Source: G963677445 sp963677445 (GTDB lineage Bacteria > Bacteroidota > Ignavibacteria > Ignavibacteriales > Melioribacteraceae). From it: a DNA stretch of 64,000 nucleotides. Every line of letters starts with the position of its first letter. Position 1 is the first letter of the stretch. Positions 28,482-36,947 of this stretch are shown here, piece after piece. The position numbers were made by a program, and so were the translations under genes. Below the pieces are notes generated by a model that had not been told where the DNA came from, did not search any database, and saw only the letters and a list, made by a program, of their open reading frames with translations. The stretch spans positions 19,781 to 83,780 of the forward strand of contig CAXXGF010000003.1 in assembly GCA_963677445.2 (NCBI GenBank), read 5' to 3'.

Positions 28482-30835
28482 CTGGTCCTTATACACACTT
28501 AGCACAGGGGGTGTGGGCGAAATAATTATACTGGTGGAGGCTTTGCAGTTAAAATCACAAACATTTCTGTGGCAGTATCCAGACGTATTATTCCCCGCCA
28601 TAGCGCCTGGGCGCCGGGCATTCCATCACCCTTTCTTCCTAAATGACCTCCTATTGCTCCAACCATTCGTATCGCCTCCTTTAGTGTTGGCGGCTTTGAC
28701 GGATAGTTCTTTGTCTTGTTATAATAACAGTGTAGAGCCTTCCATTGAACATCCCTGAAAAATTCTGTACAGGGGAAATCTGGTCTTTCCCGTCCAAGCA
28801 TTGTCATATAATATATTCGCCAGGCCACTACCATATCTATCCCAAGACTGGCTTCCAGGCTGTCTGTCGTTGATAACTGTCTATCCTTTATCCTGCATCC
28901 GCTTTTTAGTATGCGATGATATACCTCTATGCCCCATCGTCCTGTATACCATTCTACCCGTTTTACCGCGTCTTCGAACTTCTCTACTGCCGCTGTTGTC
29001 AACAGCATCCATTCTATCGGGGATTCTGTTGATGATGATCCCACCTCTTCTTTCAGATATACTGCCCACGCCTGTATCGATTCATCTTCTTTAAACCGCT
29101 TCGGCGGCATAAGATTAACTTCTGAAAACCGCAATTCCACCCTTGCGTCCCTCCCTTTTTTATTCCCTCTGCGTGGAAGGTGAATTTCAAGTGATCCGGC
29201 AATTTCCCGCTTTGACATATATTCCCACAAATCCTCATGATCTGTTTTCCGATTCCTGCTCCTCTCTGATCTTACCAGCAACTTTGGCCCTTCTGGTATC
29301 GCCTGGGCCGCCTTAAACAGTTCATAGATATCTGATTCCCGATCTCCTATGCTCACTATCATTGTTTCAGGACATAACTGCCGGACTTCGTTTACTTTCT
29401 TCAGGCTGTTTATCCATTTCATACTCTCTTTTTCTTCTATCGGCAATTCTTTTCGTCTTTTGCTTTTTCCCTGTTCCTCCTGATCCCGAGCCCAGCATTG
29501 AGCGTCAAGAACTCCCAATGGCGTTCCCTGTTCGCTGAAGGCCAGAGTATCATGTAATATCAAACCTATATTTTGGGCTTTTATTGTGTTTATAGGGCCA
29601 AGACCTTCTGTCTTTGGATGTGTGCTGTAATCTAATATTGTCGTATCCTGTGGAGCCAGTACTACTTTATGCTCTCTGATACGTTCGATTGTCGCTTCTT
29701 TATGGGCTGTTAATATTACTTCCATTTTTACATTCTCATTTTTGAAAAACCTGTATGCGCCTATAGCTGCCGCTTTATCGCCGCATGCTTCCGGTATATT
29801 CGACTGGGGACTATTAAAAAAATCCCCCGCTATTGTTTTTAATCGTTCCTTTAGACGATTATCATAAAAATTTACTCTGCCAAATTCTTCCTCTGTCCAA
29901 TCGCTTCCTTTGCCCGGTGACGGTCTTTCTCCCAAACGATAGGGCTTTTCTTTGCAGAGTATTGTTTTCCAGCTTTTACTTAAATGATATAAATATATTT
30001 GCTTGCGGATTCCGTCCCGCCTGCCTGAGCTCTTTCCCACATATTTCCAGTTGCCTGATATATAACTTGTGCCTGTAAATCTCTCCGGGTCTATATATGT
30101 CTCTACCAGTACCGGGGATACTGAATATCTTTGTTCCCAATCTTTTGGCAAACGTGATAGTACTCTCGATAATACATATGATGCAAGATTCTTTACCTTT
30201 ATCGTTGGCAATATTAAAAAGCGGGCGTTGTTTAACACATATTTTATATTATCGTTTTTCGCTGATTCGCTCCAGCCGATATATTCATCACGGGCCTTTA
30301 GCTTCCAGCCGCCTGAACTGAAACTCAAGGCCCCAATATAACCATATATACTGCTTTTAACAATATATCTTATCTGTGCTCCGCATAGATGTCCGCTGCC
30401 AAGATAATGATATTGATCAAGTAAAGATCGCCATATTTTTGAATCCTTACTATAACGGCTTGTAATTGGTTCTACAGTAATTATGCCCAATTCTGATAAC
30501 TTGCAGGTAATCTCATTTATCTGAACTTCCACCCTTTTTTCACTTCTTTTTTCGAATGAATATTTTTGTTTTATCTCGGGAAGTTTTATGACTCCTCTTC
30601 GATTTAGCTCGGCTAAAGCTTTTCTACAGCTCATATCCTGTAGATTACCATTTGCCGAACGCCAGTTCATTGTCTCACAAACCATACGGGATAGTTCAAG
30701 ACGAGATATTTCCGGTTTTTTCTCTATGGCTTCGTTAATGAGATCGATAATTTCTTGTGTATATATTTTTCCATAAATTTGCATACATAAAGATAATTAC
30801 ATTGCTTTCCTGTGTCAAGTGTGTTTAAGGACCAG
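28482..30835 (-). mobile_element. Complete insertion sequence, IS4/Tn5-like, with DruA-fusion transposase
   Basis: The left end CTGGTCCTTATACACACTT and the right end, read inward, CTGGTCCTTAAACACACTT form inverted repeats of about 27 bp that continue into nearly matching ..CACAGG. The 7-bp direct repeat TTACTAA lies on both sides (28475-28481 and 30836-30842). Removing the IS and one copy rejoins CCCTCCCC-TTACTAA-GGGGAGGG, a palindrome. The element is 2354 bp with one gene in reverse orientation. Ends, duplication and frame are intact, so it looks recent and possibly active. Confidence 0.9.
28526..30784 (-). CDS. DruA (DUF4338) - Tn5/IS4-like transposase fusion
   Basis: 752 aa, three parts. 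Residues 1-75 look like the N-terminal helical region of DruA (SRLELSRMVCETMNW, CRKALAELNRRGVIKLP). Residues about 100-280 match Druantia DruA/DUF4338: SLLDQYHYLG, GCAQ-like CGAQIRYIV, IGALSFSSGGWKLKARDEYIGW, NARFLILPTIKVKNLASYVL, VETYIDPERFTGTSY. Residues about 295-752 are a Tn5-type transposase: DWTEEEFGRVNFYDNRLKERL, IPEACGDKAAAIGAYRFF, catalytic Asp in APQDTTILDY (about 378), Asp in SIGDRESDIYELF (about 480) and Glu in RWGIEVYHRILKSGC (about 618). The C-terminal part should cut and paste the IS. What the DruA module does in a transposase is unknown. The start ATG is just inside the right inverted repeat. Confidence 0.9.
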   Translation of the reverse strand: MQIYGKIYTQEIIDLINEAIEKKPEISRLELSRMVCETMNWRSANGNLQDMSCRKALAELNRRGVIKLPEIKQKYSFEKRSEKRVEVQINEITCKLSELGIITVEPITSRYSKDSKIWRSLLDQYHYLGSGHLCGAQIRYIVKSSIYGYIGALSFSSGGWKLKARDEYIGWSESAKNDNIKYVLNNARFLILPTIKVKNLASYVLSRVLSRLPKDWEQRYSVSPVLVETYIDPERFTGTSYISGNWKYVGKSSGRRDGIRKQIYLYHLSKSWKTILCKEKPYRLGERPSPGKGSDWTEEEFGRVNFYDNRLKERLKTIAGDFFNSPQSNIPEACGDKAAAIGAYRFFKNENVKMEVILTAHKEATIERIREHKVVLAPQDTTILDYSTHPKTEGLGPINTIKAQNIGLILHDTLAFSEQGTPLGVLDAQCWARDQEEQGKSKRRKELPIEEKESMKWINSLKKVNEVRQLCPETMIVSIGDRESDIYELFKAAQAIPEGPKLLVRSERSRNRKTDHEDLWEYMSKREIAGSLEIHLPRRGNKKGRDARVELRFSEVNLMPPKRFKEDESIQAWAVYLKEEVGSSSTESPIEWMLLTTAAVEKFEDAVKRVEWYTGRWGIEVYHRILKSGCRIKDRQLSTTDSLEASLGIDMVVAWRIYYMTMLGRERPDFPCTEFFRDVQWKALHCYYNKTKNYPSKPPTLKEAIRMVGAIGGHLGRKGDGMPGAQALWRGIIRLDTATEMFVILTAKPPPV

Positions 30836-30865
30836 TTACTAAGGGGAGGGATTTAGGGTGGGGTC

Positions 30866-31070
30866 TGAATACCAGGAAAACACTAAAGATACTATATTTT
30901 TGCTCTATCTTGGTGCCATTACCTCTGCCACAGGCATCCCTATGGGGCAAAGGAGGAGAAATGACTTGATATCCCCCTTTGGAGGGGGTGACCTCCGGTC
31001 GTCTTTTGCCGGAAGTCGGGGGAGGACTCACCTCGGGCAACCACAAAACTTTTACCTGACAATAAAACAA
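30866..31070 (-). repeat. Dispersed repeat copy 2 (inverted partner of 9295-9440)
   Basis: Its reverse complement aligns with 9295-9440, with an additional internal block containing CCGACTTCCGGCAAAAGACG near the middle. Confidence 0.65.
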
Positions 31071-31156
31071 TATACTTGTTAGAAAAGCCTTACCATTTTA
31101 CTTAGGATTTTATTTTCTTATGGAAAATTCTGTCATTTAAAATTGTTAATGCGCAT

Positions 31157-31206
31157 AAAAAAGCCCCGTCAGATTCTCACATACTTTTAAATCCAACGGG
31201 GCTGAA
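31157..31206 (-). terminator. Terminator of the etfBA-nuclease operon
   Basis: AGCCCCGTT and its partner AACGGGGCT (allowing one end mismatch) bracket a loop of about 27 bases, and on the minus strand the stem ends in CTTTTTTATG. It lies just beyond the stop at 31228. Confidence 0.75.
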
Positions 31207-31227
31207 AAATTCACAATATTTTATTTG

Positions 31228-31824
31228 TTAATTTATATTTCCTTTCAAACGCGCTATTTCATCACGAAGTTTTGCGGCCCTTTCATAATCTTCCTTTTCT
31301 ATCGCTTCTCTAAGGTTATCCTGCAGATTCGCGATGCGTGTTTCGGGGGAAGGTTTCGCGGCTCCCTGCGCTGTTTCTTCCTCTTCCGGTTCGGCTGAAG
31401 CTTCCTCATCTTCATTAGCGGGAAGAAAGGACGCCGCGGCCATAACTTTTTCATTCACAAAAATCGGCGCCCGGCTTCTGACAGCCACTGCGATCGCGTC
31501 ACTGGGACGTGAATCAATCTGGTTGGTAATTGATGAAACTTCGAGGACTATCTTCGCGTAAAAAGTATTATCCTTAAGTTCATCAATAATTATTTCATTA
31601 ACAGTCGCCCCCAGGTTATCAATAAGGTTTTTCATCAGGTCGTGCGTAAGAGGCCGGGGTGGTTTTATCCCCTCAAGCTCAAGCGCGATCGACTGAGCCT
31701 CAAAAGCTCCGATAATTATCGGCAGTCTCCTGACCCCGTATGTTTCCTTTAGAAGCAAAGCATAAGCCCCTCCGGCGGAAGGGCTTGATGAAAGACCTAA
31801 TATTTCTACTTCAACTTTATCCAA
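31228..31824 (-). CDS. Bifunctional nuclease family protein (DUF151) with UVR motif
   Basis: 198 aa from TTG at 31824, which begins 4 bases after the etfA stop. Residues 1-130 are the bifunctional nuclease (DNase/RNase) domain: ALLLKETYGVRRLPIIIGAFEAQSI, PRPLTHDLMKNLI and IDSRPSDAIAVAVRSRAPIFV. After an acidic linker (EDEEASAEPEEEE) a UVR motif ends the protein (LREAIEKEDYERAAKLRDEIARLK). Plant and thermophile relatives cleave single-stranded nucleic acids; the cellular role in bacteria is unclear. The tight coupling to the ETF genes is notable. A terminator follows. Confidence 0.9.
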   Translation of the reverse strand: MDKVEVEILGLSSSPSAGGAYALLLKETYGVRRLPIIIGAFEAQSIALELEGIKPPRPLTHDLMKNLIDNLGATVNEIIIDELKDNTFYAKIVLEVSSITNQIDSRPSDAIAVAVRSRAPIFVNEKVMAAASFLPANEDEEASAEPEEEETAQGAAKPSPETRIANLQDNLREAIEKEDYERAAKLRDEIARLKGNIN

Positions 31825-31828
31825 AACT

Positions 31829-32800
31829 CTACTCGGATTTTACTTTTTTTATTTCTTCAATTAATGCGGGCAGCACTTCGAAAGCGTCGCCTGCGATTCC
31901 GTAATCAGCTACCTGAAATATCGGAGCGTCTTTATCCTTATTTATCGCGACAATATATTTGGATGAACGCATTCCGGCCAGATGCTGGATAGCGCCTGAA
32001 ATACCCGCTGCCACATATAGATTCGGCGATACTGTTTTACCAGTCTGCCCGACCTGCTCGGCGTGAGGTCTCCATCCGGCGTCTACAACAGCCCTTGATG
32101 CGCCAACCGCAGCTCCGAGAGCGTCAGCCAGATCTTCAATAAGGTTAAAATGTTCCGGTCCTTTCATGCCTCTTCCGCCCGAAACAATTATTTCCGCTTC
32201 AGATACATCAAGTTTGCCTTCCGATTTTTTAACCTCGGTAACAACACATGAAAGATCAGGGTCTGGTATTTCGGTGGTCACAACCTCAGCTTTTGTTTCG
32301 GTTGGTTCACCAGGTGAGAATACATTAGGGCGGAGTGTAAAAACTTTAACTGCGCTTTTTAAGGCGACATCTATTAATGCTTTTCCGGCATAAACAGGAC
32401 GTGTCGCGGTAAGCGAATCCTCTTCTGCCTCAAGAGCGACACAATCCATCGCTATTCCGGCATCCAGTTTAATTGTTATCCTCGGCGCCAGGTCTTTTCC
32501 CATCGCGGTATTGGGAATAAGAATAATATCCGCTCCGACTTCCGACGCGTGACCGGCCACCGCTTTGGCATAACCGCTCGGGCTGTAAAGTTCGAAAGCT
32601 TCATTTTTAAGGAGGGTTAATTTGGGAACACCATATCCCCCTATCTGCTCAGGAGCTTCGACGTTGTTGCCAACACAAACCGCTTCAGTTTCACAACCCA
32701 GTTTCTCCGAAAGCTTTTTGGCAAGGCCGGCTGCTTCGAAGGAGGATTTTTTTATCTGTCCGTTTCTCTGTTCAACGAAAACTAAAATTTTATTTGCCAT
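31829..32800 (-). CDS. etfA: Electron transfer flavoprotein alpha subunit
   Basis: 323 aa. ATG follows TAGGAG, which overlaps the etfB stop (10-base gap). The N-terminal half opens ILVFVEQRNGQIKKSSFEA. The C-terminal FAD-binding domain is intact: IVSGGRGMKGPEHFNLI, ASRAVVDAGWRPHAEQVGQTGK, YVAAGISGAIQHLAGM and INKDKDAPIFQVADYGI. With EtfB it carries electrons from acyl-CoA or other dehydrogenases to the quinone pool. No bifurcating-dehydrogenase partner or ETF-quinone oxidoreductase is adjacent. Second gene of the etfB-etfA-nuclease operon. Cytoplasmic. Confidence 0.95.
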   Translation of the reverse strand: MANKILVFVEQRNGQIKKSSFEAAGLAKKLSEKLGCETEAVCVGNNVEAPEQIGGYGVPKLTLLKNEAFELYSPSGYAKAVAGHASEVGADIILIPNTAMGKDLAPRITIKLDAGIAMDCVALEAEEDSLTATRPVYAGKALIDVALKSAVKVFTLRPNVFSPGEPTETKAEVVTTEIPDPDLSCVVTEVKKSEGKLDVSEAEIIVSGGRGMKGPEHFNLIEDLADALGAAVGASRAVVDAGWRPHAEQVGQTGKTVSPNLYVAAGISGAIQHLAGMRSSKYIVAINKDKDAPIFQVADYGIAGDAFEVLPALIEEIKKVKSE

Positions 32801-32810
32801 CTGATAACTC

Positions 32811-33557
32811 CTAAATTACTTTTGCTTCTTCTTTTAACAATCTGACCAGTTCAGGCGCTGCTGATGAGTCTTCACCAACAATCTTGCCGGCCTGCTTCGG
32901 AGCAGGTTTTTTCATTTTGAGTATTTCCAGCGAGTTATCAGCCGCTGCCGCATCTTTTTCCTCGATTTTTTTTCTTTTGGCCTGCATTATTCCTTTAAGA
33001 GAAGCGTAACGTGGTTCATTAAGTCCTTTCTGAGCGGTAATAACTGCCGGGAGAGAAGTTTCCACCACTTCTTTTCCACCTTCTATTTCTCTTTCGGCGG
33101 TAATTTTATTTCCATCCAGTTTGAAGTCAACAACCACACTTACTGAATTATAGCCTAATATTTCCGCTGTGAGCTGTCCGGTAACAGAGTTATCAAAATC
33201 AACCGACTGTTTTCCGAAAAATACCAGTTCGGCATCAAGTTCTTTTATTGCTTCCGCGAGGGCTTTGGCAACCGCAACCGGATCGCGGTAATTATCATCT
33301 TTAAGTAATACCGCGCTGTCGGCACCCATCGCGAGCGACTTACGAATTGTTTCTTTTGCTGAATCACCGCCAAGAGTTACTACTACCACCTCTCCGCCGG
33401 CGGCTTCTTTTGTTTTAAGAGCTTCTTCTATCGCAAATTCATCATATGGGTTAACAACATATGTAACCCCGTTCGGATCAATTGTTTTTCCATCTGCGCC
33501 GATAGAAATTTTTGCCGCTGTATCGGGCACATGACTAACACATACTGCTATCTTCAT
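32811..33557 (-). CDS. etfB: Electron transfer flavoprotein beta subunit
   Basis: 248 aa. ATG lies 4 bases after AGGAGG. The family pattern is clear: MKIAVCVSHVPDTAAKI, VVNPYDEFAIEEALK, VTLGGDSAKETIRKSLAMGADSAVLL and FFGKQSVDFDNSVTGQLTAEILG, the last being the ETF beta signature. It binds AMP or a second flavin and docks on EtfA. The C-terminal lysine-rich loop (MQAKRKKIEEKD) is the usual recognition loop. First gene of the operon; its promoter should lie in 33558-33700. Confidence 0.95.
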   Translation of the reverse strand: MKIAVCVSHVPDTAAKISIGADGKTIDPNGVTYVVNPYDEFAIEEALKTKEAAGGEVVVVTLGGDSAKETIRKSLAMGADSAVLLKDDNYRDPVAVAKALAEAIKELDAELVFFGKQSVDFDNSVTGQLTAEILGYNSVSVVVDFKLDGNKITAEREIEGGKEVVETSLPAVITAQKGLNEPRYASLKGIMQAKRKKIEEKDAAAADNSLEILKMKKPAPKQAGKIVGEDSSAAPELVRLLKEEAKVI

Positions 33558-34185
33558 CGACCCTCCTGGTCAGGGATAGTTTGTGAATTAGTTATTTATT
33601 TTAATTATTATCCTACAAAGATAACAAAAAAAGGTTTCTAATAAAATCGGACTATAGCTATTAAAAGTTTGAAAATATTACGTTTCTTATTGTTTTTTAT
33701 CCCTGATAAATTGAACAATTATTCATATTTGTTCCCGATATCAACTATTTCACCACAATATGGAATAATGAAAATTTCCGGCTCTTATATATTTTCCAGC
33801 CTTTTTAAGCAACTATGCTGTCTGTCCGGTTAAGCCTGTCATAAGGGGAGTGCAGTATGCAACGGGTCAGGCCTGTGTCAAAATTGTAATCGATTGAGAA
33901 TGGACTTATGATGCTCCGGGAATGTATTCGGGGAAAGGATTCCCGGCTTATCAGTCTTCTCCGATTTAATTCCGGTCTGTCCGGTTCAGGCATATAAAAA
34001 CTCCCGGTTATTCGCATTACGGAAAAATTACTAAACCTCAGGAGTATTTATTTTATTTTCTGTTATTAAATAATTATTATTATGCTGTGTATGATTCTTT
34101 ATTTCGGAAAAATATTTATCTTTGAAAGAACTAAAATAAATTAAATACCTTCTAAACTGAATTTGATCATTTGGAGGGATGCTAA
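33558..34185. other. Divergent intergenic interval
   Basis: No convincing gene; a 70-codon minus-strand frame at 33805-34017 is Arg/Ser-rich without ribosome site or known motif. The CTGTCCGGTT motif occurs twice (about 33829 and 33977) around a conserved-looking block, flanking 150 bases. Promoters for etfB and the gene at 34186 must be here. Confidence 0.45.
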
Positions 34186-35139
34186 ATGAGAAAACACCTT
34201 TTGTTTATCATACTCTTGATAACTAATCTGAATATGGCCGCTGATGTTTACCTGAAAAGCGGAAAAGTCTGGACAAATGTTACCATACTAAAAGAATTGG
34301 AAACTGACTATTCCATTACAATTGAAAGCACAGGAAATGAGAGAACTTCTCTGAGTAAGGGCCAGATAATAGGAATAGCAGATAAACAGATCGATCCTGA
34401 AAAAAGCTCTGAACTGAAATTTTTCACTGATGACCAGTTAAAGGAATTGGATGAGAAGTGGGCGTGGAAATACCTGGCAAATTCAAGAGTACCCGCGAAT
34501 TCCACGCCGGGAAACCATTATTCCCCTCTCGCAAACCAGCCAAATTTTATGATCAAAATTGAGGGAGGCTATTCCTACCGATTAGCTGACATTGAGGATG
34601 ATTACTCCGGGTATGAGGGATATATCAATGAACTTAAAAACGGATTCAATATTTCAACCAGTCTGACATATTTTTTCACCGGGTCTTATGGGATTGAATT
34701 GAATTATACCCGCTTTTCTTCTTCAAGTTCTAAAGATAATATATATTTTGTGGACCCACAAACCAATGATTTGTTTATGGGCAGCATGGAAGATAAAATA
34801 ACATTCACTTTCATTGGAGCAGGCATTGTCAGGCGCGCTTTGTTTCCAAACAGAAAATTCCAATGGCACTCAGGATTATCTGCCGGATACGTTTTATATA
34901 ATAATGACGCCAGGATGGCTTATCTGCCACTGAATATTGAAGGCTCAACTTTTGGGTTGCGGGCGTTTGGAGAAATAGACTATTCAGTACAAGAGAATTT
35001 ATCCCTCTGCGCCACTATCTCTGTGCTTTATGGCTCAATGGGCGAGATAAAAGTTAACGGCGTTAAAGTCTCTCTGGATCAAAGGGAAAGCACGAGCCGG
35101 ATTGACATCAATATCGGCTTAAAATACTTATTCAACTGA
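34186..35139 (+). CDS. Predicted outer-membrane beta-barrel protein
   Basis: 317 aa. ATG lies 8 bases after TGGAGG. A signal peptide (MRKHLLFIILLITNLNMAA) is followed by a short domain (VYLKSGKVWTNVTIL, RTSLSKGQIIGI) resembling proteins that sense or handle envelope material. From about residue 120 come alternating amphipathic strands (FMIKIEGGYSYRLADIED, ISTSLTYFFTGSYGIELNY, HSGLSAGYVLYNN), and the chain ends in INIGLKYLFN with a terminal aromatic/Asn pattern typical of barrels. No specific family recognised. Same strand and 78 bases upstream of a lipoprotein gene; the two may form an operon. Confidence 0.65.
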   Translation: MRKHLLFIILLITNLNMAADVYLKSGKVWTNVTILKELETDYSITIESTGNERTSLSKGQIIGIADKQIDPEKSSELKFFTDDQLKELDEKWAWKYLANSRVPANSTPGNHYSPLANQPNFMIKIEGGYSYRLADIEDDYSGYEGYINELKNGFNISTSLTYFFTGSYGIELNYTRFSSSSSKDNIYFVDPQTNDLFMGSMEDKITFTFIGAGIVRRALFPNRKFQWHSGLSAGYVLYNNDARMAYLPLNIEGSTFGLRAFGEIDYSVQENLSLCATISVLYGSMGEIKVNGVKVSLDQRESTSRIDINIGLKYLFN

Positions 35140-35217
35140 GTTGAGTTTTTTCAACGGCAATTATACTTTCGATAATTTTTAACTAACTTACTATTTTCCG
35201 GAATTCTTGAGGATAGA

Positions 35218-36072
35218 ATGAGAACTTCAATTTTATTAATGACAGCAATAATCACTATATTATTTTTATCTTCCTGTTCTACGAATAAATTCATTGCGCT
35301 GAGTGATAATTCCGATTGTGTAACAACCCTGGAAGGAAGATTCCTTACAAAAGATGAATATAACTATTACGCCCCCATTCTTCTTTTCGAAAAAAAATAC
35401 AAAATGGGAAAAGTTATAAAATTTGATGACGCCGGAGTATTTTTTGTTGAAAAGAAAAGCGGAATTCTCCATTCGCCCGACACACTTTCCTTTAAGTATA
35501 ATGAAATACGCGCAGTAGTGGACTCTAATAAACAATGTATATGGGGAGAATTAAAAAGCAGGGAAAAACAGAAGGTTGAATTGAGATTATACGCCACACG
35601 CAAGGATGACCCTGAATATTCTCCGATTTATATTGACATGGTTTCGGAAACTGATTTTTCCTACTGTGTTAAGCCTGGGGTATATGTTATCTCCGGAATT
35701 TACAGGGAAGAAAAACCTTCATCGCTTGATAAAGCCTATGTAAGCATCCGTCAGCCGCTATTCGAATTTGTAGTAGAGAAAGGGAAAACAAATTATCTTG
35801 GGGATATCACCCTGGTGGCCGATAATAAAAAGACTCAAAACACTTTATCGGTTGCTTTTAAAGAACAGGGCTCGGCCTCACCTTTGATAGGCGGTTTATT
35901 CGGCGGCCTCGCTTACGGAGTTACAAACGCCCTTTTGAATGCCACGGCTGATTCTTGCGGATCTTTTAACCTTGATATTATTCACGACAAGGAATATGAA
36001 TCGAAATCAGGAAAACCGGTTGTGAATACCCATCTTCATGAATTGCGTGACAGCGGAACAAAAATAAAATAA
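35218..36072 (+). CDS. Predicted lipoprotein of unknown function
   Basis: 284 aa. ATG is 5 bases after GAGGA. The lipobox is LFLSSC (Cys about 20), followed by STNKFIAL. A Gly-rich hydrophobic segment near residue 225 (LIGGLFGGLAYGVTNALLNA) could insert in or lie on a membrane. The middle is beta-rich (YCVKPGVYVISGIY) and resembles an extracellular carbohydrate- or peptide-binding fold only in general terms. No family recognised. It follows the beta-barrel gene and may act with it at the outer membrane. Confidence 0.7.
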   Translation: MRTSILLMTAIITILFLSSCSTNKFIALSDNSDCVTTLEGRFLTKDEYNYYAPILLFEKKYKMGKVIKFDDAGVFFVEKKSGILHSPDTLSFKYNEIRAVVDSNKQCIWGELKSREKQKVELRLYATRKDDPEYSPIYIDMVSETDFSYCVKPGVYVISGIYREEKPSSLDKAYVSIRQPLFEFVVEKGKTNYLGDITLVADNKKTQNTLSVAFKEQGSASPLIGGLFGGLAYGVTNALLNATADSCGSFNLDIIHDKEYESKSGKPVVNTHLHELRDSGTKIK

Positions 36073-36947
36073 ATCCATCCGGTAACTATCCCCGGAGAGA
36101 GAACATTAAGCCAGAATTTTAGATTTATAAATAATTGCCTCTCCGATAGTTTATCTTATTTTTTGGTCCTATCTGGAAAATAGTGGGTAATTGGATTTCA
36201 GAACTACTGTCTCTTCAAGGAGATATATCATAATCCGGCAAAACCGGAAAAATTGTAATCCCAGGTTCAGAACTCCTTACTCCTCGCAAAAAGAAATCGC
36301 GGAATTATTAGAAAATATCACAAGAAGTTTTTATCCATCTATTACTTGGCAAGGTCTTTCCTTAGCCACAAATGATGTGTTATAAATTTACAATTCTAGT
36401 GATCTGAGTTTATCCCCGGGGTCCCAAGGTATTTGATTATCCAGGGTGGTTTGTGAATCCTCTACAAGGATTTTGTCTTATGGTTTAATATTCTTACCCC
36501 ATTGGGACGTTCCGCACTAATTACTGCCTCTACAAGGCAAATGAGAAAATAAAGAACCTTGTATAGGTTCCCAGTAATGCGTCAGTCCCCCTGGGGTAGA
36601 ATATGATAGAGAACATGGTAAACATCTCTGTAGGAGATGCATAAAATGGCGTTCAAATTCAATCATTTTTGAAAATAATACAATGTCAATGTATTGGTTC
36701 AGTACACTATTCGATAAGATAAAGAAAGACCTGCCCAAGTTGTTTCCTTATCGAATTATACCGAGATTTTATTTTGCGAATAAATCCATCTAAGTTATTG
36801 TTTTTTATAACCGGGATCAGGAGTTCTGAGATTATGAATCGTACTTTTACTCCTCTTTTCTAAAATGCCCCGGTTATTCGACAGGGAAAAAAGCCGAAAA
36901 CGATTACGATTTTTTCTGAATTTATTTTTGGTCATGGCCTGGCCAGC
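36073..36947. other. Gene-free interval with mini-hairpin array
   Basis: No gene is certain. 36411-36640 holds the mini-hairpin array. A 37-codon frame at 36683-36793 (starts MSMYWFSTLFDKIKK) reads like protein but has no ribosome site and no known relative; it may be a remnant. The left part is plain AT-rich sequence. Confidence 0.5.
36411..36640 (+). repeat. Array of short hairpins with conserved CTACA/TGTAG-type loops
   Basis: AATCCT-ctaca-AGGATT (36456-36472), TGCCT-ctaca-AGGCA (36525-36539), GAACCT-tgtat-AGGTTC (36554-36570) and CATCTC-tgtag-GAGATG (36623-36639). Starts are 69, 29 and 69 bases apart, so the pattern repeats with a 98-base period. Weaker CCCC..GGGG hairpins fill the long gaps. 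Stems differ in sequence but keep pairing, so structure rather than sequence is conserved. Confidence 0.65.

Larger units (their letters stand above)
30836..31227. other. Interval right of the IS
   Basis: Holds the right arm of the split palindrome (GGGGAGGGATTTAGGGTGGGG, 30843-30863), the inverted copy of the 9295 repeat (30866-31070) and a terminator hairpin (31157-31206). No gene. Confidence 0.6.

Noticed and set aside
33805..34017. 70-codon minus-strand frame considered as a gene.
   Set aside because: Arg/Ser-rich text with no ribosome site, no signal and no known motif; it overlaps the expected promoter region.
36411..36640. Mini-hairpin array considered as a CRISPR array.
   Set aside because: No constant direct repeat, stems differ in sequence, and there is no cas gene nearby.
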